64,000 bases of DNA from Penelope pileata (lineage: Eukaryota; Chordata; Aves; Galliformes; Cracidae). The notes beneath the pieces are model-generated. The model made no database searches, was not told where the DNA came from, and saw nothing but the letters and a program-made list of their open reading frames with translations. A program made the translations under genes and the position numbers. Numbering within the stretch: the first letter of the stretch is position 1; each line of letters begins with the position of its first letter. Below, piece by piece: positions 28,393 through 40,100 of the stretch. Location of the stretch: contig WBMW01003841.1 of assembly GCA_013396635.1 (NCBI GenBank), positions 167,718-231,717 on the forward strand, read 5' to 3'.

Positions 28393-28480
28393 GTGGGTAG
28401 GGATGGTGATAGGAGGACGGTTGGACTAGATGATCTTGTAGGTCCTTTCCAACCTAGTGTTTCTATGATTCTATGATTCT
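28393..28480 (+). mobile_element. CR1 LINE 3' end, sense
   Basis: About 90 bases with the CR1 3' motif GGTTGGACTAGATGATCTTG, then GTAGGTCCTTTCCAACCTAG and a tail of two TCTATGAT octamers. Heavily 5'-truncated. Confidence 0.8.
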
Positions 28481-30637
28481 AAATGTCACTACTATAGGAA
28501 TTTGGAACTTAACCCTGTGCTATGATGTTAGTCTAGCTGCAGCCTTTCCACTTAATGGTATTGGCAGAACAAAGATATAATTCAAAATCCAGTGTAACAA
28601 AGTGTTACCAGCAGTGTTTGGTCATTAACTGTGTTTCCACAGATACTTGGCTACTTTTCCAGTAGAACATAGATGACTTTTAGAACATGATAATCTGGTT
28701 GACTTGTGATCTTAACATAAAACTACAGCTGGTTTCAAATGAGATTACAAGAATTTGTAGAAGATATATTCCTCATCCAAATGTAAGCTGGAAACCTTTA
28801 AACCAGTCCATGGGGAAGGGAGAATATCCCTGCATCGCTTACCTTTTTATAATCTTCCCTTAATCTGATAGCCATTGTCAAAGATAAGGGACTGGGCAAA
28901 ATGGACTTTGTTCTGATTACTGGGACTTTTTTGATTATTAGCGGCAAACAGATGCTCATGAAACAAAAGTGGTAGGAGTAAAAAGAAGTAATATGCATGT
29001 ATATGAATATATCCTGCCTTCAGCAGATACCCTGTAGATACTGGAAAGTCTAATGTGTGGATTAACCTGTTGTGCTGCAGCCAGAGCATGGATATCCTCT
29101 CCCTCTTTATAGATTCAGTTCCATACCCTTTCACAAGAGGAATTTTCTTGTGCCTGAGAGTGTTTTTGTCTGAGAATGATGATTTTGTATTCCAGTGAGC
29201 GTGCCTAGGAATCCCTCCAGTAGCTGGGAGGATGAACTGGCTTTTTTTGCCTGCTGTCTGCTTGCTTTTTTGTGTCTTCACGTACATTTCCCTCTCTGCT
29301 AGTAAGAAGTCCAGGCAGTATTCAAACCAGCATAGATATTAGACATTAAGCAGTATTGGAGAGACAGATGCTGGGAAAATTTGTGTGCAAGTGAGCTCCA
29401 AAATTAAATACTAGGTAAATTATTTTCATCAGAGTTCCAGAAGTCCTGAAATGTCTATTTGTTTGTTTATTTAAAGAGCCATGATCCAAGGTTTACTGAA
29501 ATGGTACTCTGTCAAACTGAGCGTGGAATGTAAGTGGGTTAAGGTACATCTTTGCTCTGATTTGAGGGTCTGCCAGGATGAACCGGCAGCCTGAGACAGA
29601 GTGGTGTCTGGTTTATTCTGCTCTTCTGCTAGCTTCACAATATTTTGTGTAAAATTTTGGTTGTACACTGGTTGTAGAACAGAAAGATCAGTAGCCATGC
29701 ATCTTCCAGATCAATATGCCTCCAGCAGTATCTGTATGGTAAGTGTGAGATTCTTAGGGTCACCCCAGCGGAACGTCTTTTTCAGTTACTGTGTGTTTGA
29801 GCATAATATCTGTGTTATGTCAGTTGACAGACAGAATGTAAGACCTCTTCCCAGAGGGAAAATCTGAGGATTAAGATGAGTTTTCCCTTGGACGTGTCAG
29901 TTCAGTAGCATTCAGAAAATATAAGCAAGTGCTATTTCTAAGGAAGGAGTGGGGAATTAAACCTTCGTTACAACCTGACTTATTATCTCTTTTTATTCCT
30001 TAAACTATTTAGTGTATATGTATTCTAGAATGAAAAGTTTTTCAAAACTGTATTGTTCTTCATTGTTTAGAATGTTTGAGCTCAATGTAATTTAATTTTA
30101 TACTTTCTTGCTGAGATTTTCATTCCTATTTCCCCTAGCATTGAGTTGTGGCACTTTTATATGGCAGTTACTGGCTAACTGACATTTAACTTGTAAATGA
30201 ATGCTTGTTCTCATCTACGCCTATTTTATATAGAGGCAGCCACCAAAATTTTCTTTTAAATAGTTGTGCAGCTGGAGAATTTCAAGGCTAGAGTGGAATC
30301 TTAGAAGCTTAATTCTCATTAATTTTATATTGTGAATAGCTTGCTTTCATTTGAATTTGGGGTTCTGGTAAATATAGTTGTATGTTTCAGAACAAACTAT
30401 GAATGTGAACAGTTCTTTTCAGTTATATCCTGTACATCAATACCAAACTAACAGCTCTGTGTTCAAAAGATCTGTGTTAAAAGATAAGAGATGAAAATAG
30501 GAATTTAAAATGCTACTTTAACGTGTATGGCCTCCATGATGTTAATACAATGCACCTAGTGATTCCCCCACAATTTAAGGGCTCCTTCTGAGGAAATTAT
30601 GCTCTGTATTTCTTACTTTCTTTGTTTGCTTTTCTAG

Positions 30638-30723
30638 GGAGACTTTCAAAATGGATGGTTGGAAATCACTTCTTGTTCTTCTCTTTGTACCCGCCTTCTG
30701 CTCTATAGATGCACAGCAGACTG
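30638..30723 (+). CDS. COL6A4: Exon with start codon and signal peptide
   Basis: The coding part is 30651-30723 and encodes 24 residues plus one base (phase 1 end). The start MDGWKS is followed by a hydrophobic core LLVLLFVPAFC and then SIDAQQT, a typical secretory signal peptide with likely cleavage around the IDA/QQ region. The exon is preceded by a strong polypyrimidine acceptor (TTTGCTTTTCTAG), leaving 13 bases of 5' UTR before the ATG, so a separate non-coding exon must lie upstream. The donor GTAATA is somewhat weak. The next exon joins in frame to restore an Ala codon. Confidence 0.8.
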
Positions 30724-33700
30724 GTAATACATAAAAGAAATGGCTCTTTTTCAAATTAATAATTTTTTTTTTCCCTGTGTGTATCCAGTGCCAGAGAGAG
30801 ATGAAGAATTGGGGACAGTTTATTTTCTGTTTAACTAGGGTTGATATGCTATGTTTTTATGATGCATATGTTTAAACTAGGATAGGTGAGTTTTCCTAAA
30901 AACAGTAAGATGAAGTGCTCATTAAAATTTGGTTTTTTTCTTCATGCGTGCTGAGGTTCTGTATTTCCAAAAGCAATGAAAAAGCCTTACAATTAAGTAT
31001 AAATTTTGTATTGTCCTAGATAAAAATTTTGCAGCCCAAATATATTACTTGCCAATTGCAAGAACACAAAATGCAAGGTAAGTTAGAGGGCTCAGCATTA
31101 TCATCTTGGTAGTTGGTTCTTCTGGAAGATCTACTCAAAGAAGCATTCTGTTCAGTTGCAGAACATTTTCTTAGTGTTTCCTGCTTTGGGGAAATTTTGA
31201 CCGTTTCATCCATGCCCTAATATTGCCATATGCTTCTCAAAGGTGTGGAAACTTGTGAGTTTAGTATTTGCTACAAGTGAATGTGTTTAGTCCTGTTTAA
31301 GGTGGTGTGACTTGTTAGTAGCGGATGCTTGCAGTCTGGAGTCCAAAGTGTATGAGTAACTTTTCCTCAAGACAAAAAAAAAAGGGTTTAAATTAGTGAT
31401 AAATATTTTAAATATTCAATTTAAGTTATAACTTCATTTTATTGTTTTCTAGTTTTGCAGAGGTCAGCGTGGACCCTTACTAGTTTTCTCAAGGAGAGGA
31501 AGTTAGGCATTAGAGGCTATGCTGTTCCTTAGGCAGTTGGCTTTAATTCCTTTTTCCATCATAAAGTATTACACTGAAGGATGCCTTTAGGCCCAGTTTA
31601 ATTTTCCTGGCGTCTGACTTCCACTCCCACAATGCATATCTCTTTCCATTGTCTGTTAGTGAAGTTAGAATATTTTTTTTTTACATTCTGGTGCCTCCTC
31701 TGATATTCAAAAGAACTTTCTGCCTTTTGGAACAGCTCCTTATGGGGTGGTTATTAAGGTGAGTTTATTCTGAAGTGTTCAGATGAGTCCAGTTCTTAAC
31801 TGCAACCTAGATTACAGCAGCATTGTGGAAGTCTTTGATCAGTGGAATATTGCTGGAATGGCGTGATAGAGCATGCAGTCTCACTCCCAAAATCATAAGT
31901 AAAAGGTTTGGTGGGAGGAAGATGAAACCTTTTCTACATAAATACTGTCAGATGTAGAAGTTTCTCAAGACATTTTGAAGACTTTTTTTTTTTTCAACAG
32001 AGTTGGTTTCATTACGATTATTTGTTTAGTTTGTCGAAATATAATATTACAGCAATTATTTAGCATGTGTAAATGATATGCTGTAGACTTAAAACTTATG
32101 TACAAACTTAAAATTGTGAAGATCAACAAAAAGGTTGCAATTCTTGTTTAACTTACATTCCAAGCCAGGTCTGGGTAAAGGTTGATAGTATTTCAGCATT
32201 TCAGCTCATTTATTATGTTTTTCTTTTCCTTAATGCAGCATTTGCAAAGAATTATGCTGATGTTATTTTATTTGTTGACTTCGCTGGGAAGTTGAAGCCT
32301 TCAACATCTGGGAAAATAAAACAGTCCATCTCCCGAATAGTCAGACAGCTAGACATTGGGCTTAACAAGTACAGGATTGGCCTAGCCCAGTTTAGTGGCA
32401 TAGGAAAGGTGGAGTTTTCATTGGACACATATGAAAACAAAGAAGAGGTGCTTGACCACATTCAGCGCAGAACTGCATTCACTGGAAGCCAATTGCAGAC
32501 AGGAAGCGCCATGGAGTTTTTGCAGGAAACCTTCTTCACGGATGGTGCTGGAAGCCGGCTCAGCGAAGGCACTCCACAGATTGTAGTGGTCTTAACACCT
32601 TCTGGATACACAAGCAATATAACAGAGGCGGCCTGGATGTTAGAAGAGATGGGGGTAAAAGTTTTCTCACTTGTTGTTGAAGACTTTCAGAGGGTAGGAG
32701 CAACAGTGACAGACGTATCTGGCAAGGCGCGCCAGGAAAGCATTGTCCCTGTGCAGCAGAACATTGTCAGTGATGTGAAAACATCACTTCAGAAGCTTTA
32801 TGACTTTGATTCAACTATGCCAGCAGGTATGGTATATCAGAAGAGTAAAACTGGCAGCCTGAGTAGCTTCTAACTATTGGTTAATCCAGAGCCAATTCTC
32901 AGGTGGCTGGGAACAAAAAAGAGTGCAAACAGCTGACATCTTTGCTTTTACAGAGGTTTTGTACTGAAAAAAATATTCACCACCTTTGGCTGTGCAGTCA
33001 CAGTGTTTGCCTATTCATAGTTTGTAGTAAATCTGTATTAACCAATGGCAATGGGACTGTGGTCTTGAGTGACTGGCTGTGGTGAAATTGCTTGTTCTGA
33101 CTGAGGGGACAATTTTGCTTGAATTTTGTTTCCAGAAAATGACCATAGGGGAGTTTGTATTTAACCACAGAATAATTTCCCTGATATCCTGGAGTGTCCT
33201 GATTAGCAGTCGCTCTGCAATAGAGTTGAGAAAAACAATTTGTCTTGAAAACTTTGCTGTAGCATGGACAAAGGGGCAGTTAAGACATGGTGTTTATTTC
33301 AGGGATTCCTTTTACTGTCCAAAACAAGTGAAAGTGCTCGTCTTCAGCCCCGATAGGGATTTAGAATTAATGTTTTATTGTAGCACCATCTTGCATACTG
33401 CCTTGAGTCGGTCCCTTTTGTAACAAACTGTTCTGGCTGTCCCACCAATTATACCACAGTGTAACTTACAGTAAACTTGTCTTCTTTTTATTTACTTTGC
33501 TTTTAGTGTGTTCCAGTGCAACTATTGCAGATATTGTGTTTCTTGTGGATGAATCCAGCAAAGTTGGGACAAAGAACTTCCTGCTGATTAGAGCTTTTCT
33601 GTTAAAAATTGTTAATGCCCTGGATATTGGTCCAAGTAACGTAAGAGTTGGGCTAGTGCTGTACAGTAATGAACCAAGACTAGAGTTCACCCTCAACACA

Positions 33701-36700
33701 TTCAAGAATAAACTGGAAATCCTGAACTACACGAAGAATTTACCATATCGAGGTGGGCAAGCATACACTGGAGTAGCCATTGAATTCCTAAGGGAGAAGG
33801 TTTTCACTCAAGAGGCAGGCAGCAGGAAGAAACAAGGAGTGCAACAAATTGCTGTGATTGTCACTGATGGCCAATCCTTGGATAACTACACTGAAGCAGC
33901 ATCTAAACTAAGACGTAAGGGTGTTACGATCTATGCTGTGGGCATCAAGAATGCCACAGAGGGTAGCACGCTTGATAAAATTGCAACTTATCCCCCAAGT
34001 AATCATGTCTTCACCCTGAAGTATTTTCTACAGCTGTCAAACATCAGATGGAAAATAAATAAACAACTTTGTAACAAGATCGTGACAAAAACATTTGTAG
34101 CCCCATTACAAATGCAAAGTCTGGAGAAAGGTAAGACACACAAAATTGTCATTTCAGTGCTGCTAGCCTTATTGCTGATGTGTACACCATCTGCACTTAA
34201 TGCAAGAGGAAATTAAAATCCAGAAAAATTTTAGAGGTTTATAAAGTTCAGGTGATGATGGACCCAAATATCCTCCAGCTAAGATCTGCCCTGCTTGGAA
34301 CCCTCCCCTGCATATTCCTGTCTTTTTGGGAAACCATGTGGCAGGCGACTTTTGCTGCTTCCACTTGAGCAAATTCCAAATCTTCCTCACATTCAGGTGA
34401 ATGTGATTCTTCTCAGGATTCTTCAGGTTAATTGTCTGTAGTAGTTCATACAGCTTAACAACAGTTCTCTGTTACTTGAATCCAGGTTATTTTTCTGTAA
34501 CATCTCCAATTGTTAAAATGATTTGTAGATATACAGTGATTCTGAATTCTGACACTGGTGAAGTATAATGTCATCTTTCACCTCCAGAGATAGCTAGGCC
34601 ATGCTGTTACTAGCAGTTCAGAAAGCTAGCCTCATAATGATACAAATGCTGGGAATATTTATATCTTCATACCTACATTCTACCCAGTCTGTCACAATAA
34701 AGCCTCTCTTACCATTCTATTTCAAATTAGCTTTGGTTCTAGCTGCACTTCGTCCTTTTTTTGTCTTTGCAGGCTGCCACACTGTTACCATATCTATCTT
34801 TTATTGTGTTTTTCTCACTTTAATAGCTGTTACTGTACTGACTTCTATCCCATCATGCTTGCCGTCCTTGTATTATTGAGTGCCAGTAACAGTGGGTTTT
34901 GTTTTTCCATTGTATTGTCTTGGCATATTTTATCTGTGCAGAGAAGTCTGTTCATCTCCTACCCAATTTATTCAACACTCAAGATTTTACAAGCTTTTAG
35001 ACTAAAGGACTTTTCCCAAATAAAATTACTACTGGTGTTTAGTTACCTATTCTTGGAGATTGTGATATAGTTAAGTGATTTTCTTACACCTGGAAGTGTC
35101 AAAGCTTCTGTAAACTTTTTTTTTCTTGTTAATTAGGTTGTGTGGACACAGAGGAAGCTGACATTTATTTCTTGGTTGATGGCTCTGGCAGCATAGATCC
35201 ATCTGATTTCAAGGACATGAAAACATTCATGAAAGAAGTTATCAGAACGTTCCAAGTTGGTGCTAACAGTGTTCGCTTTGGTGTGGTTCAGTATGCATCT
35301 AATCCAAGGACAGAAATCATGATTGGTCAGCACAACCAAATGATGAGGTTAACAGAGGCCATTGAGAATATTGATCAAATCGGTGGAGGTACCAGAACTG
35401 GAAATGCATTAGGGTCTATGAAAACTCTGTTCAAAACGGCTTCCAGGGAAAATGTTCCACAGATCTTGGTAGTGATTACGGATGGTAAATCTGAAGATGC
35501 AGTGAATCAGGCAGCAAAAGAGTTGAGGCAGCAAGGAATCATTATCTATGCCATTGGCATCAAGGATGCTGTTCAACAAGAGCTGGAGGAGATAGCAGAG
35601 ACAAAAAACAGAGTGTTTTTTGTGAATGACTTTGATTCCCTGAAACATATTAAACGTGAGATTGTGCAAGATATCTGTTCAACAAATGGTAAGAGCATCT
35701 CTTAAGCCTGATCTCTTTCAAGCAGCTAGTGTTAGAATGTGTCCATACAGTTTTGGCTATATTGAAAATGATATTGCTACATACCAGAAATAAATAGAGA
35801 TTTGTATGTGGGCGATCTCAGACTTTGTCATGTCAAGACAAACCTTTCAAAATGCAGATTGTACCAGTCACCAAGCAAAATAAGTGAAGCTAAATAGCAG
35901 AAGTTGAAATTCTTTGACTGGGGAAGTAAGAAAGTACCCTAGAGTAAAAATCTAAGTACTTGTATTTTGTCATGTCCCAACTCCATTCTGTGAGGACACA
36001 GAACCTAGTGGTAATTACCTGCAGTCTAACACCAGGATACTTGTTGTTCTGGTGTGAACAGCTGAGTAGTCTCAGCATGGAATAACGCTCCCTTTAACAA
36101 AGAGGTAAATTCAGTTTATTCAATAAATGAGTCAGGGGATGTTCTTCTGACGTGCACACTACTCTTAAGCAGATCTTACTGCACCACATACTAACCTGGA
36201 GGAAGCTGACTATATCAAATGGCAGAATTCTTTTTCTTAAAATTGGGAGGTTAACAAAGGCATCTACAGTATTCTCCAGCCTTTCTTTTACATGTTAGCT
36301 ATTAAGCCTCCTGCTTGCTATCTGCAGTCAATACTTTTTTAATAGACCTGCTGGGGACATCTATCTGCTCATTCTGTCACTTACAGCTTTTTTGTCTTTG
36401 ATTCAGCTAAAATGTTAAAAGTGCATGTGAGAAGAGATTTGTGGTTCTAGCCTATTCCTTTTTTTTTTTTTTCCTTAGTCTGCAAAAATGTGAGAGCTGA
36501 TGTTGTTTTCCTCGTGGACAGCTCAAGCAGTATTTATCCAGCTGAGTTTCAGAAGATAAAGGATTTCATGCAATCATTTGTCACCAAGGTAGATGTTGGG
36601 CTTGATAATGTTCGAATTGGCTTGCTTCAGTTCAGCTCTGAAATAAAAGAAGAGTTCCAGCTTGACAGATACACCATTGTAGCTGATGTGCAGAGAGCCA

Positions 36701-37077
36701 TTCAGGAAATGCGGCAGATAAGGTCGCAAACACAGACTGGGAAAGCACTGACTTTTGCTGCCTCTTATTTTGATCAACCCAAAGGAGGACGTCCTGAACT
36801 CCCACAGTACCTAATAGTGATCACTGATGGAGAAGCCCAAGATTCAGTAAAATACCCAGCCAGGGTCATACGGGACAAAGGTATCACTATATATGCTATT
36901 GACATGCTCCAGGCGAACAATTCCCAGCTTGTGGAGATTACTGGCACTCAAGACAAAGTGTTCTTTGAGAGTGAAATGAACATCTTGGAAAAGCAGATTC
37001 TTTTTGAAATTTGTAATCTACAGGATTGTAAGTAGTGATGATAACCCTCTCTGTGTGTTTTCTTTAGTTACTTCTTT

Positions 37078-37152
<75 letters not shown>

Positions 37153-40100
37153 CTTTTTTCATGTTTATTCTTTATAAAGCAGGATTTTGTTTTCCATGTT
37201 CATAGTGGAGTTTACATCTGTCTGCCCCAATGATACATACTTACAATGGAGGGAAATGTGATATAAGAACACAGACTTGTACTTTTTACAGGTCGTAATC
37301 TCATTCTTTTCCTCACAAGCAGGTAGGTAAATATTTCCCGCTTTCTATAAGGAAGGCACCCAAGCCTTTGTTTTCAGGCTTCCTCGGTGTCTCTGCACTT
37401 TGCAGGTACAGCTGGAACATGGAAACAGAAATCCCTATACAAAGGATGTAAGGAGATAAAGGGATGAGGGAGAGAGACAGAATTATAACCTTGCTTCTTT
37501 TTCTTGTGTTTCCACTGACAGTGTGCAAGAGAGCAGAAGTTGCTGATATCATATTTGTAGTGCACGGATCATCTGGTGTTACGGACCTGCAGTTCAAAAA
37601 CGTGCGTCGGCTTGTAGAAGCAGTGGTCAATAACTCAGTGGTTGGGATGGACAAAGTTCAGTTTGGTGCTTTGGTCTATAGCTCCAATCCTGAGGTGCAA
37701 TTCTCATTGAATTCATATGCCTCCAAATCTCAGATTAGAGAAGCAGTATTCAGCTTGAAGCCTCTGCCAGGCCAGCCCTTCACAGCAAGAGCTTTGAGCT
37801 TGGCCAGGCAGAGATTTGGTGTGAACTACGGTGGACGTCCATCGTCTCTTGCTGTCACTAGGATTCTTGTTCTTATTACTGATGAACCAACTGTACCATC
37901 AGATAGAGCCAACCTTCCCATGGCCATAAAAGCTTTGAAGGAAGATGGAATCAACTTAATTGCTGTTGGAGTGAGCAAAGCAAGCAGAGAAGAACTTCGA
38001 GAGATTACTGAAAATCAAGAAAGATTATTCTTTGCACAAAGCTATGATGCACTGGAAAACATATACAAAAACCTTACTCAGATAGTGTGTGAGAAATCTA
38101 AGCCAGGTAAAGAAAACTTTTGAACAGATCTACTAGGTTTTTTTTCTACAAATGATGCAGACTGTCCAAAGCAAAGATCAGTGTTAAGTATTTTCTGTGG
38201 ATGTAATAGGAGGATGAGTGGAAAAGTACAGAGTTCTGTGCTTAAAATGCAGCACACATGAAGATGCAGTCACAAAAGTTACCTTCTACTGATGTTTTCC
38301 ATCAGCTGTTTTCGAGTGTTTGCTTACACCAATGAATGGAGGCAGATATCTTCTAACTCCTAGCAACTATTTTTCATTGAGACATAGTAGTGCTTTACAC
38401 TTAGGCAGCACTCCCCCTCTATACAAAACACATCCTGAAGAGGAAGGACCCTTTTTATGTCTCTCCTTTTCTATCTAGAAGGAAGATAGTTTGCGATGTC
38501 ATTATTTTTAGTTTATTGTTAAATGCTCATTGAAAGTGAGATTGTGTTTATCCTTTCATTATCCCCTACGTTGTTGTAAGGCACAATCAACTATTTCTAT
38601 CTATTCACATAAAAGGTGGTTGTTGATGGATTCACTCCTTAAAGGCAAAGAGTTTCCACTGCTCTCCACTCTTCCCTCTTCTGATTTCTTTCCTGTAGTC
38701 ACCCAAAAATCAGTAGGATTCTGTGCAGTGATGCCTTCTGCGTTCCCTCAAGCATTAGGATAAATATGATACAGCATTCGGATGATACTCCTTATGTCCC
38801 AGCAAGGGAAAGCTATTGTGTTAAAACTTTTCCTTTACTCTGCTTGGAACAAAATGTAAAGGACATAAATTGTAGTGCTTCCAGGGTAAAGGCAGTACTC
38901 TTGTGCTAGAACTGTGAATTTTCCCCTAATGAGGCAGACCAGCTCAGTAAGTGTCCATTAAAAGAATAGCACAACATTAATGAAACTAGTTAACTTTTTC
39001 TTTACTAATGGGTACTTTTTGTTGCAATCAGTTCAAAAGCTTTGGATAAATTGGCCAATTTTTACTGCGTAAAAGTTAAGCTTGGAATATTAGATTTTCA
39101 AGATATATTCACGTGTTAAAACAAATATATCACCGTACAACAATGTCCTTAGGGGATTCAAATGCCACCACATATGTGAAACCGTGATAAGAACATGAAG
39201 AGCTGTAACAAATTTATACAAAAACTTTGCTAAAAATTCAATGAACCTGCACTTAATGGAAGTGTGGCCTTTGCTAACAAGTGTATATGGTGGGTGATTC
39301 CACCTTCCCTGTGCACACATGCTCATCACTTCCTAGTACATTTTTTTCTCAAAGTATGCTTTGGGCATAGAGATGGACCCCTTGTATTAGGAAATCCCAA
39401 CTATCAGAATGCCCAATAAAACTTGTAGAAAGACATCTCTTGTTCATTTTGCATCAAAAGGTGCCTTCTTGACCATCCTTTTTTCTTGCTGCACAGCATA
39501 CAGAATCAGATCCTCTCTACCAAACAGTTAGATCCAGTGAACTGCACCCTTGACACCTTGAATAGAAGCAGCCCATAAATATGCGAGAAAACTCTGCTTA
39601 GGCAATGAAAATGACAGGCAAGAATTTTCTCCAAGGAGAAGCTGTCTTTCTCCAGAGCAGTCATGTAGCTCAAGTACTTTTTCCTCACAGTGGCCTTTCA
39701 GCTGCCAAGGGGATGAGTGTTTTGAGTGAGATAGTTATATTGACTTAACTTCATTGGTAGGTAAAGTCTGACCTTCCTCAGCTGAGAGGATGACTTTGGT
39801 TATCAGCTCTATTTTCTTATTACTCCCCATTGCCAGCCTTTTAGCTGATATGTAAAGAACTGTGATTTCTTCTGCAATTTAATGCTAGAAAAGGGTGGAT
39901 TTCGTTGATGCCTGGAACATTTCAGGGTTGAAGTTGGATAGATGATGGATAGATTATGTCCTTGCATGGCCTCTCTGTGAACAGCTTTTGTGACTAAAAC
40001 TGAAGAAAAAAAGGAAAAAGTTAAACAGTGCCAAGATTGTTCCTCACTAATTGTTTTGTTGTTTTTGTGTCCTGTCCCTATTTTTTCCCTAAGTTTGCAG

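Larger units (their letters stand above)
23227..30637. other. Non-coding region upstream of the first coding exon
   Basis: No coding gene is supported. It holds a decayed CR1 tail near 25200-25254, an (ATTT)n run at 25525-25547, an AAAT-rich run at 26398-26431, and a CR1 3' end at 28393-28480. A 146-codon minus-strand frame at 28847-29287 has no recognisable domain. The strong acceptor at 30637 implies that at least the right-hand part of this stretch is transcribed as the first intron of the collagen VI gene, so a 5' untranslated exon and the promoter lie somewhere to the left. Confidence 0.5.

Noticed and set aside
28847..29287. 146-codon minus-strand open frame upstream of the collagen gene
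   Set aside because: No recognisable domain, no splice context and ordinary AT-rich composition; most likely chance.
32827..32873. Coding sequence continuing past the N1 exon to a stop codon
   Set aside because: This is read-through past a good donor (GTATGG); the phase 1 join to the next exon keeps the domain series. The same applies to the tails after the other vWA exons.
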